Assembly (NCBI GenBank): GCA_045645485.1
Contig: JAZRIX010000019.1
Coordinates: 1 to 45,688, forward strand
DNA length: 45,688 nt
DNA from: SIG440 sp045645485
GTDB taxonomy: Bacteria; Bacillota; Clostridia; Monoglobales; Monoglobaceae
Direction: 5' to 3'
Shown: positions 39,078-45,688 of the stretch, piece by piece
Numbering within the stretch: position 1 is the first letter of the stretch
Layout: each line of letters begins with the position of its first letter
The notes under the pieces: generated by a model
The model's input: the letters and a program-made list of their open reading frames with translations, nothing else
The model's database searches: none
Told to the model about the DNA's origin: nothing
Position numbers and translations under genes: made by a program

Positions 39078-39803
39078 ATGAGTGAGAAAGTGGCTGAAAA
39101 TATGGAAATCCGCACCGATATTCCAACACCCAGGAATTCTGTCTATTCCAGGTACATAAAGAGATTGCTTGACATAATTCTCAGCGGCCTTGCAATATTG
39201 GTTTTGAGTCCGGTGCTTTTGATTATAGTTATTCTTGAGCTTATATATCATGGTACTCCTGTTATTTATGTTGATAAGCGGCCGGGCAAGGATGGGAAAA
39301 TATTCAATCTTTATAAGTTCAGATCAATGAACAATAAATGCGATAAAAACGGTTTTCTTTTGCACCCGAGCAAGCGTATTACTAAGTTCGGGAAAATCCT
39401 GAGGCGGACTTCTCTTGATGAGCTTGCAGGACTTTTCAATGTATTCAACGGAACAATGTCAATAATCGGGCCCAGACCGTTGATGGTTGATTATTTGCCC
39501 CTTTATAACGAAAGGCATAAATATCGACATAGCGTGCGGCCCGGTCTTGCATGTTGGAATCTTCAAAGCAAGGGTGAGTTGACGTCAACCTCATGGACTT
39601 GGAATATTCAATTTGAAAGTGATATTTATTATGTGGAAAATGTGAGTCTTTGGATTGACATCAAAATGATTTTCAGAACCATACAGATTATATTTGGGAA
39701 AAATGAAATGCGTACAAATTCAACGAGAGTGAAATTTGACGGAAAGAACCTCAACGAAACGAGAAGTGCTCAGGAGGTTCGAAAACTGGAAAACGTTAAG
39801 TAA
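39078..39803 (+). CDS. Initiating phosphoglycosyl transferase (bacterial sugar transferase, PglC/EpsL-like)
   Basis: The 241-aa monotopic membrane enzyme moves a phosphosugar from a UDP-sugar to undecaprenyl phosphate, starting glycan assembly. After a soluble N-terminus, SRYIKRLLDIILSGLAILVL forms the reentrant membrane helix, followed by NLYKFRSMNNKCDKNG, KFGKILRRTSLDELAGLFNV and NGTMSIIGPRPLMVDYLPLY, the catalytic Asp-Glu pair being in TSLDE, and RPGLACWNLQSKGE. ATG 39078 is used since GAAGGAGA lies 7 nt upstream; the ATG at 39045 overlaps the upstream gene. The C-terminus is about 30 residues longer than PglC. A 357-bp gene-free gap follows, holding only a promoter. Confidence 0.93.
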   Translation: MSEKVAENMEIRTDIPTPRNSVYSRYIKRLLDIILSGLAILVLSPVLLIIVILELIYHGTPVIYVDKRPGKDGKIFNLYKFRSMNNKCDKNGFLLHPSKRITKFGKILRRTSLDELAGLFNVFNGTMSIIGPRPLMVDYLPLYNERHKYRHSVRPGLACWNLQSKGELTSTSWTWNIQFESDIYYVENVSLWIDIKMIFRTIQIIFGKNEMRTNSTRVKFDGKNLNETRSAQEVRKLENVK

Positions 39804-40051
39804 AAAAGGGATTAAGGAATTTAAACGTAAAACGAAAACCGCACCAAGTTAGGCATAGTTCAAAAGTTGTTTAGCAATGAATGGGAAAAGTAATTTTTAT
39901 TGATTAATAAATTAGCAATGTTTTCGCAATAACACATAAATAACTACAAGAAGGCGCTTTTGAGACCTTGAGTTTTGGTCGTTTTTTAGGGGAAGCTTAC
40001 AGAATTTTTGTTGTAGTTGCTGAAAACAATGTGAATTAAAGTTTTAACACA

Positions 40052-40080
40052 TTGACTATAATGGGAAAATGCGATATAAT
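40052..40080 (+). promoter_or_regulatory. Promoter of the formyltransferase-deacetylase unit
   Basis: TTGACT (40052-40057), 17-bp spacer, perfect TATAAT (40075-40080). It lies in the 357-bp gap 39804-40160, which otherwise shows a weak GACC/GGTC hairpin with T6 (about 39970-39998) and AT-rich DNA. Confidence 0.75.
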
Positions 40081-40160
40081 ATCGCAAGATGGTTTTTTAT
40101 GCTTTTTATAATAAAACAATGAAAAAGAAAGTAGAGTTATGATTGGAGAGAAGCAATAAA

Positions 40161-41060
40161 ATGAAAGTGATACTGGTTGGTTCGGTTAAATCAAGCGAAC
40201 GCTTGTTGAGAGTGATGATAGAAAAAAACATTGATGTGAGAATGGTTTTTTCGCTTGATGAACAATATTCCGAAAATGTGTCAGGCTACACGCCGATTCA
40301 CAATCTCGCTAAGGAACATAATATTCCTTATACAAAGTTTAGAAAGATAAATGATGAAGAAAATGTTGAGATTTTCAGAAAAATTGAGCCGGATTATATT
40401 TTTATTGTCGGACTTTCACAATTGGTAAAAAAAGAAATTATTTTATGTGCAAAAAAAGGAGTTGTTGGCTATCACCCGACACCTTTGCCGAAATTTAGGG
40501 GGCGTGCAGCAACCGTATGGCAGATTTTGCTCGGAGTTAGGAAATCGGCTGTTAGTATGTTCTTTATAGATGAAGGAATAGACTCAGGTGATATTATATG
40601 CCAGGAGGAGTACGAAATCGGAGAAAAGGATTATCCTTTGGATGTGGGGAAAAAAATGGAAAAAGCATCTTTGAAGCTTTTTTCCAAAGGTCTTGATTTG
40701 TTGCAGAATCCATCTTTTAAGCCCACACCACAAAATGAGGAAGAAGCGACATACTTGTTGAAAAGATCCCCCGAAGACGGAAAGATTGATTGGAATGAAT
40801 CCGGTGAAAATATAGAAAGATTGATAAGAGCAACTTCGAAGCCTTATCCGGGTGCTTTCGCAAGCTATGAAAATAAAGTGGATGTTAAATTTTGGAGATC
40901 TGAATTTATTCCCGAGAATAAATATATCGGTTTTTACGGACAAATTATATCCGTTGAGGAGGATAAACTGGATGTTTTATGCAAAGGTGGAGTGCTGCGG
41001 GTAACCGAGTACACTATTCCTGAGGGTGTAAATTTGATTGTGGGTCATAAATTCAAGTGA
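40161..41060 (+). CDS. Formyltransferase-family enzyme (sugar-nucleotide N-formyltransferase-like)
   Basis: The 299-aa protein has the folate-dependent formyltransferase fold: MKVILVGSVKSSERLLRVMI, then GYHPTPLPKFRGRAATVWQI (about 103-122) with catalytic H105, and FFIDEGIDSGDI (about 134-145) with D141. The Asn of the usual Asn-His-Asp set is Gly (G103) here. The C-terminal half (from about 200) resembles the Fmt C-terminal domain (LIRATSKPYPGAFA). It is distinct from a housekeeping Fmt by its context in a glycan cluster, and probably formylates an amino sugar. ATG 40161 follows GGAGAG; the TTG at 40143 is less likely. Confidence 0.78.
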   Translation: MKVILVGSVKSSERLLRVMIEKNIDVRMVFSLDEQYSENVSGYTPIHNLAKEHNIPYTKFRKINDEENVEIFRKIEPDYIFIVGLSQLVKKEIILCAKKGVVGYHPTPLPKFRGRAATVWQILLGVRKSAVSMFFIDEGIDSGDIICQEEYEIGEKDYPLDVGKKMEKASLKLFSKGLDLLQNPSFKPTPQNEEEATYLLKRSPEDGKIDWNESGENIERLIRATSKPYPGAFASYENKVDVKFWRSEFIPENKYIGFYGQIISVEEDKLDVLCKGGVLRVTEYTIPEGVNLIVGHKFK

Positions 41061-41072
41061 GGAGGTATGTTT

Positions 41073-41732
41073 TTGAAGGTATTAGTATATGCACCTCATA
41101 ATGATGATGAGGTGCTTGGAGTTGGAGGTACAATTGCAAAATTGTCAAACGACGGGCATGAGGTTTATGTTTGTGAAATAACAAGCGGGTCAAAACCTGA
41201 GAATGTGAATAGGCTTAGAGGTGAGGCGAAAAAAGCACATGAAATTCTGGGGGTAAAAGAAACATTCTTTTTGGATTTGCCGGTTGTTCATCTTAAAAAT
41301 ATGCAAGTAAGTGAGCTGAACAAGAAATTTCTCGATATTACAAAAAAAATATCTCCCGATGTGGCATTTATACCACATAAAGGTGATATGCATATAGATC
41401 ATTATGAGGTGGCGATGGCTGCAATGGTAGCTCTTAGACCTGTAGAAATACCAAATTTAAAAGCTATATATGCATATGAAACTTTATCTGAAACGGAATG
41501 GAATATACCTTCAGCGGACAATATATTTGTTCCAAATGTTTGGGTTGATATATCTGATTATATAGAAAAGAAGAAAAAAGCAATGGAATGTTATGTGTCT
41601 CAATTAAGAGTGTTTCCAAATCCTCGCTCGTTAAAGGCAATCGAAGCATTGTCTGAATATAGAGGTTCCACTGTTTGTAAGAAAAATGCAGAAGCGTTTA
41701 TGCTGATACGACAGAATGATATTATAGCTTGA
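41073..41732 (+). CDS. PIG-L family deacetylase (LmbE-like)
   Basis: The 219-aa zinc hydrolase has the PHxDDE motif at the start (LVYAPHNDDEVLGVGG; H9, D11, D12) and the second metal histidine in KGDMHIDHYEVAM, so all expected ligands are present. PIG-L enzymes remove N-acetyl groups from amino sugars. Just after a formyltransferase it suggests an acetyl-to-formyl exchange on the same sugar (inference). TTG 41073 is chosen because GGAGG (41061-41065) sits 7 nt from it but only 1 nt from the ATG at 41067; that ATG remains possible. Confidence 0.88.
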   Translation: MKVLVYAPHNDDEVLGVGGTIAKLSNDGHEVYVCEITSGSKPENVNRLRGEAKKAHEILGVKETFFLDLPVVHLKNMQVSELNKKFLDITKKISPDVAFIPHKGDMHIDHYEVAMAAMVALRPVEIPNLKAIYAYETLSETEWNIPSADNIFVPNVWVDISDYIEKKKKAMECYVSQLRVFPNPRSLKAIEALSEYRGSTVCKKNAEAFMLIRQNDIIA

Positions 41733-41908
41733 AAATAAAAGAAGGACGTAATGTCTGTGTTAAACTCATTTTGACCGGAACATACGTCTTTTGATGTTTG
41801 CGTGAAATGTTAGTAAGATAAAGTGCATTGTTGTCAGTAAAAATTAAAATCCGAAAGAGGGTACAGATACAATGACAAAAAATGAAAATATGGCTTTCCG
41901 CTCCGATA

Positions 41909-42025
41909 GATACTTTCGGAAAGTGTAATGCAATCAGCTTCAACGTAAACAAAATTATCACATCGTCGGGGGAGGTATGTTCCTTTCTGATGAAGAAGCA
42001 GCGGTGTAAACGGTTAGATTTTATC
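41909..42025 (+). pseudogene. Decayed fragment of an EpsN-like DegT aminotransferase
   Basis: This 117-bp piece aligns to 31109-31226 of the intact EpsN-like gene with about three quarters of bases identical and one 1-bp deletion. In frames it reads FGKCNAISFNVNKIITSSG, then after the deletion GMFLSDEEAAV, a TAA and TVRFY. It covers the Schiff-base lysine region (about 40 codons). There is no start codon, RBS or flanking remainder. It lies in the 329-bp gap 41733-42061 before the GT4 gene. Confidence 0.8.
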
Positions 42026-42061
42026 ATTTTTGAACAATGATGAAAAAAACGGAGGTGTGAA

Positions 42062-43171
42062 ATGTCAAAGATAGTTGTTTTAACAAATGCAATAGGCGGG
42101 CTGTGGTTATTCAGGGCAGAGCTTATGGAAAGGCTGCTGACGGAAGGTTATGAAGTTTCCGTCTATGCACCAAAGGGCGATCGTGCAAAGGATTTTGAAG
42201 CTATGGGATGCAGTGTTTCTGAAATGAAGAACCTGAACCGCAGGGGAATAAACCCAATTCAGGACCTGAAGCTTTTTAGAGAATACATAAAAATTCTTAA
42301 AGCCCAGAAGCCTGATGCGGTTCTTACTTATACAATAAAGCCCAATATTTACGGCGGACTTGCCTGCAGGATGAAAAAGGTTCCGTACATTTCAAACGTG
42401 ACGGGAATTGGAACGGCAATTGCAGGAAAGGGTATGATGGCAAAGCTTTGCATGAAGCTTTACAAAATGGGGGCAAAAAAGGTTTCCTGTCTGTTCTTCC
42501 AGAATGCCTCAAATAGGAAGCTATTTGAAGAACGGAAAATTGCCAAGGGCAAACATCGACTCATTCCCGGCTCGGGTGTGAATCTCAGCGGTCATTCTTT
42601 GAAGGAATATCCTTCGGATGAAGGCAAGTTCACCTTCCTTTTTGTGGGAAGAGTTATGAAGGCAAAGGGTATTGAGGAATTTATGTATGCGGCAGAAAAG
42701 CTCTGCCGAAAGTATGATAACCTTGCTTTCGGAATCTGCGGCGGCTGTGATGAAGAAAAGTATCTTACCCAAATTGATGAGTTTTCGAAGAAATATGACT
42801 TTACATATCACGGCAGAGTGAAAAATGTTGATGATTACTATCAGGCGGCACATTGTGTTGTACTTCCCTCCTATCACGAGGGAACCGCAAATGTATTGCT
42901 TGAAGGTCAGGCCAACGGCAGACCCGTTATTTCAACTGACGCTCCCGGTTGCGGAGAGACTTTTGAGGACGGTGTTTCGGGCTTTGTTTGCAAAGCGAAG
43001 GATGGTGACAGTTTGCTTGAGGCAATGGAGCAGATGATTCAGCTTTCCAATGATGAACGGAAAGAAATGGGGCTCAGAGGCAGAGAAAATGTTGAAAATA
43101 ATTATGACAGAAATATAGTTATTAATGCATACATGGAAGAAATTCAAAAGATTTTGGAGGTAAAAAAATGA
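42062..43171 (+). CDS. Glycosyltransferase family 4 protein (PglA/EpsD-like)
   Basis: The 369-aa GT-B enzyme starts KIVVLTNAIGGLWLFRAELM, has LTYTIKPNIYGGLACR, PYISNVTGIGTAI, FTFLFVGRVMKAKGIEEFMY (about 197-216), and the C-terminal nucleotide-sugar site PSYHEGTANVLLEGQANGRP (about 270-289) with the E-x7-E pair. The N-terminal sequence is close to PglA/EpsD, which adds a HexNAc to the undecaprenyl-linked first sugar. It acts at the cytoplasmic face of the membrane. The next gene overlaps its stop by 4 bp (ATGA). Confidence 0.92.
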   Translation: MSKIVVLTNAIGGLWLFRAELMERLLTEGYEVSVYAPKGDRAKDFEAMGCSVSEMKNLNRRGINPIQDLKLFREYIKILKAQKPDAVLTYTIKPNIYGGLACRMKKVPYISNVTGIGTAIAGKGMMAKLCMKLYKMGAKKVSCLFFQNASNRKLFEERKIAKGKHRLIPGSGVNLSGHSLKEYPSDEGKFTFLFVGRVMKAKGIEEFMYAAEKLCRKYDNLAFGICGGCDEEKYLTQIDEFSKKYDFTYHGRVKNVDDYYQAAHCVVLPSYHEGTANVLLEGQANGRPVISTDAPGCGETFEDGVSGFVCKAKDGDSLLEAMEQMIQLSNDERKEMGLRGRENVENNYDRNIVINAYMEEIQKILEVKK

Positions 43172-44487
43172 GTCTTTATGAAAAGATAGTAAACGGAGAA
43201 GAAAAAATCTCCCTTGTGGGTCTTGGTTATGTTGGTATGCCAATTGCAGTTGCTTTTGCTAAAAAGGTGAAGGTTGTTGGGTTTGACCTTAATGAAGCAA
43301 AAATCGACCTTTACAAAAAGGGTATTGACCCCACCAATGAGGTTGGTGACGATGCCATAAAAGAAACCTCTGTTGAGTTTACTGCAGATGAAACAAAGCT
43401 CAAAGAAGCAAAGTTTCACATTGTTGCGGTTCCAACTCCTGTGAACGATGACCACACTCCTGATTTGTCACCTGTTGAGGGGGCTTCGGAAATTGTAGGA
43501 AGAAATCTCACAAAAGGTTCCATTGTTGTTTATGAGTCGACGGTTTATCCCGGTGTTACAGAAGATGTTTGCGTGCCTATTCTGGAAAGAGAATCAGGGC
43601 TCAAATGCGGTGTTGATTTTAAAATAGGCTATTCTCCTGAAAGAATCAATCCCGGAGATAAGGTTCACAGACTTGAGACCATAGTCAAAATCGTTTCGGG
43701 TATGGATGAGGAAACTCTGGACACAGTTGCAAAGGTTTATGAACTGGTTGTTGACGCGGGTGTACATCGTGCCGAATCAATCAAGGTGGCAGAAGCTGCA
43801 AAGGTTATTGAAAACAGCCAGAGAGACATTAACATTGCTTTTATGAACGAGCTTTCGATTATATTCAACAAAATGGGAATTGACACAAAAGCGGTTCTTG
43901 AGGCGGCAGGAACAAAATGGAACTTTCTGAAGTTTTTCCCCGGTTTGGTTGGCGGACACTGTATTGGTGTTGACCCCTATTATCTGACATATAAGGCTGA
44001 AATGCTGGGATATCATTCTCAGGTTATTCTTTCGGGCAGACGGATTAATGATGATATGGGTAAATATGTTGCTGAAAACACAGTGAAGAATCTCATTGCG
44101 GCAGAAAAGCCTATCAAGGGTGCAAAGGTTGCAATTTTGGGTCTCACATTCAAAGAGGACTGTCCCGATACGAGAAATTCAAAGGTTGTGGATATTATAA
44201 CAGAACTGAAGGAATACGGTATTTCGCCTGTTGTGTGTGATCCTGTTGCGGATGCTGCTGAGGCTGAAAAGCTTTACGGAATAAAATTTGTTCCCATGAG
44301 TGAGCTGAAGGACCTTGATGCTGTTGTGATTGCGGTTGCACACAGTCAGTTCAGGGAACTGGAAATTATTGATATTGACAAGCTTTTTGAAAAGTGCGAT
44401 AATAGCAGAAAGGTTATTATTGACGTGAAGGGAATTCTTTGCAGAAAAGCAGTTGAAAAAGAAAATTATAAATATTGGAGATTATAA
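43168..44487 (+). CDS. UDP-sugar (UDP-HexNAc) 6-dehydrogenase, TviB/WbpO-like
   Basis: The 439-aa enzyme oxidises C6 of a UDP-sugar in two NAD steps. It has the Rossmann start SLVGLGYVGMPIAVAFAKK (about 15-33), VYESTVYPGVTED (about 121-133), YSPERINPGDK (about 155-165), GGHCIGVDPYYLTY with the catalytic C265, and the third-domain GLTFKEDCPDTRNSKVVDI. The WNFLKFFPGLVGGHCIGVDP pattern is that of UDP-N-acetylgalactosamine/glucosamine dehydrogenases (TviB, WbpO) more than of UDP-glucose dehydrogenase. It is coupled to the GT4 upstream; the epimerase starts 2 bp after its stop. Confidence 0.92.
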   Translation: MSLYEKIVNGEEKISLVGLGYVGMPIAVAFAKKVKVVGFDLNEAKIDLYKKGIDPTNEVGDDAIKETSVEFTADETKLKEAKFHIVAVPTPVNDDHTPDLSPVEGASEIVGRNLTKGSIVVYESTVYPGVTEDVCVPILERESGLKCGVDFKIGYSPERINPGDKVHRLETIVKIVSGMDEETLDTVAKVYELVVDAGVHRAESIKVAEAAKVIENSQRDINIAFMNELSIIFNKMGIDTKAVLEAAGTKWNFLKFFPGLVGGHCIGVDPYYLTYKAEMLGYHSQVILSGRRINDDMGKYVAENTVKNLIAAEKPIKGAKVAILGLTFKEDCPDTRNSKVVDIITELKEYGISPVVCDPVADAAEAEKLYGIKFVPMSELKDLDAVVIAVAHSQFRELEIIDIDKLFEKCDNSRKVIIDVKGILCRKAVEKENYKYWRL

Positions 44488-44489
44488 AA

Positions 44490-45464
44490 ATGGGATACAA
44501 GCATTTGGAATTTGAAAAGGATACACTTTTTCTGGTGACAGGCGGGGCAGGTTTCATTGGCTCAAACCTCTGCGAAGCAATCCTTGAATTAGGTTATCGC
44601 GTAAGATGTCTGGATGACCTTTCGACGGGACATCAGAAAAATGTGGATCTGTTTTTGGATAATCCCAATTATGAATTTATAAAGGGCGATATAAAAGATT
44701 TTGATACCTGTATGAAGGCTTGTGAGGGTGTTGATTACGTTCTCAATCAGGCGGCTTGGGGAAGTGTTCCCAGAAGCATCGAAATGCCTCTTTTCTACTG
44801 TGCAAACAATATCACCGGTACGGTTAATATGATGGAAGCAGCCCGTCAGAACGGAGTAAAAAAGTTTGTTTATGCTTCAAGCTCATCGGTTTACGGTGAT
44901 GAACCCAAGCTTCCCAAAAAGGAAGGGGTTGAAGGGAATCTTCTTTCGCCCTATGCTCTTACAAAAATGGCTGATGAAGAATGGGCAAAGCAGTATACAA
45001 AGCATTACGGTCTTGATACATACGGACTTCGTTATTTCAATGTGTTCGGCAGACGTCAGGATCCCGACGGTGCTTATGCAGCGGTTATCCCCAAATTCAT
45101 CAAAATGCTTCTGAACGGTGAAACACCCACAATCAATGGCGACGGAAAGCAGTCCCGTGATTTCACATATATCGAAAATGTTATTGAAGCAAATCTCAAG
45201 GCCTGCAAGGCGTCAAGCGAATATGCAGGTGAGGCGTTCAATGTGGCTTACGGCGGCAGAGAATATCTGCTTGACATATACTACGGTCTTACCGAGGCTC
45301 TGGGCAAGGATGTTGAACCCAACTTCGGCCCTGATCGACCCGGTGACATCAAGCATTCAAATGCGGACATTTCAAAAGCAAAGGAAATGCTTGGATATGA
45401 TCCCGAATACAGCTTTGAAAAGGGTATTAAGCTGGCTATTGATTGGTATAAAGAAAATTTGTAG
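44490..45464 (+). CDS. UDP-N-acetylglucosamine 4-epimerase-like SDR (TviC/WbpP-like)
   Basis: The 324-aa extended SDR has FLVTGGAGFIGSNLCEAI (about 14-31), NQAAWGSVPRSIEMPLFY (about 86-103), YASSSSVYGDEPKLPK (about 128-143), the YxxxK pair at about Y155/K159 (SPYALTKM), LRYFNVFGRRQDPDGAYAAV and DFTYIENVIEANL. The GSVPRS and RRQDPDGAYAAVIP signatures fit the WbpP/TviC group that epimerises UDP-GlcNAc. With the dehydrogenase it would give UDP-N-acetylgalactosaminuronate (inference). ATG 44490 is preferred; TTGGAG lies upstream. Confidence 0.9.
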   Translation: MGYKHLEFEKDTLFLVTGGAGFIGSNLCEAILELGYRVRCLDDLSTGHQKNVDLFLDNPNYEFIKGDIKDFDTCMKACEGVDYVLNQAAWGSVPRSIEMPLFYCANNITGTVNMMEAARQNGVKKFVYASSSSVYGDEPKLPKKEGVEGNLLSPYALTKMADEEWAKQYTKHYGLDTYGLRYFNVFGRRQDPDGAYAAVIPKFIKMLLNGETPTINGDGKQSRDFTYIENVIEANLKACKASSEYAGEAFNVAYGGREYLLDIYYGLTEALGKDVEPNFGPDRPGDIKHSNADISKAKEMLGYDPEYSFEKGIKLAIDWYKENL

Positions 45465-45482
45465 TTTATTTGAGGAGTTTTT

Positions 45483-45688
45483 ATGGGTAAGCGGTATGTG
45501 TTCTTTTTGGGAACACTGGGAAAAGGCGGAGCGGAACGCGTTGTTTCAATTCTCAGCCGAAAAATGGCAGAAGAAGGACAACAGGTTGAGATTCTTCTTT
45601 ATTATGACAGTGAAGTTTTTTATGATATTCATTCTGATGTGAAAATTACCTTTGTTGAAAGGGAAACGGGTTCAAAGAGTCTGAAAAA
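45483..45688 (+). CDS. N-terminal fragment of a glycosyltransferase family 4 protein
   Basis: The gene runs off the window; 68 codons are present. KRYVFFLGTLGKGGAERVVS followed by ILSRKMAEEGQQVEILLYYD is the GT4 N-terminal donor-loop pattern seen in PglH/PglJ-type GalNAc transferases. Its ATG follows TGAGGAG and lies 18 bp after the epimerase stop, so it continues the operon. The nucleotide-sugar site is beyond the window. Confidence 0.85.
   Translation, partial: MGKRYVFFLGTLGKGGAERVVSILSRKMAEEGQQVEILLYYDSEVFYDIHSDVKITFVERETGSKSLK

Noticed and set aside
1..45688. CRISPR arrays, prophage or plasmid modules
   Set aside because: No regularly spaced direct repeats, phage structural genes, integrase or replication initiator genes were found.

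Overview
The window looks like a chromosomal piece of a low-to-mid GC, endospore-forming, fermentative member of the Clostridia (Oscillospiraceae/Ruminococcaceae-like gut Firmicute). This is inferred from gene content: SigH, an AbrB-type regulator behind Spo0A-like boxes, IreB, GatCAB, the pta-ackA acetate branch, a type III glutamine synthetase, class II aldolase, and strong GGAGG ribosome binding sites with frequent TTG/GTG starts. Genus cannot be fixed from the sequence alone. No rRNA operon, CRISPR array or prophage module is visible.

Layout. 1-5.4 kb is core: the 3' end of rarA, tmcAL (minus), pta-ackA, a small inverted-repeat element, sigH, a gene-free stretch with a cluster of DnaA boxes, and a DUF1858 redox-disulfide protein. 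5.5-10 kb holds an AraC-type regulator divergent from a class III aminotransferase/amidohydrolase pair, followed by a convergent lrgAB pair. 10.2-20.3 kb is mostly housekeeping: a SLOG protein, a small tail-anchored-looking protein, a phosphoribosyltransferase, gatCAB (minus), galE, lepA, hemW, tRNA-Arg(CCU), tRNA-Trp(CCA) and rpsT. The tRNA-bearing intergenic DNA has a duplicated tRNA 5' half and a row of perfect hairpins.

20.5-31.7 kb: glutamine synthetase III, then a 1.8 kb accessory block between imperfect inverted repeats (an XRE regulator overlapping a nonsense-broken REP-associated transposase, three related REP-like palindromes, and a secreted stalk-domain protein). After it come fba, an LtaS-like sulfatase-fold enzyme, ireB, a tandem-AbrB regulator, dtd, a nicotinamidase-like hydrolase, sfsA and an EpsN-like aminotransferase.

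31.8-32.4 kb (minus) is the most unusual stretch. A promoter drives about 200 nt of highly structured leader ending in two tandem intrinsic terminators. These sit directly against the strong RBS of a 77-codon gene that is out of frame by one base at an A8 run next to its start codon. 32.4-35.1 kb is a DctM-type TRAP permease with a small membrane protein and a divergent LysR regulator.

35.3 kb to the end is a surface-polysaccharide locus. It has two sugar-transfer-associated ATP-grasp enzymes flanking a third, carboxylate-ligase-like ATP-grasp gene, an initiating phosphoglycosyl transferase, a formyltransferase, a PIG-L deacetylase, a decayed aminotransferase fragment, a GT4, a UDP-sugar dehydrogenase, a UDP-HexNAc epimerase and the start of another GT4. 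Together these imply an exported glycan with N-acylated amino sugars and a hexosaminuronate, probably further decorated by ATP-grasp ligation.
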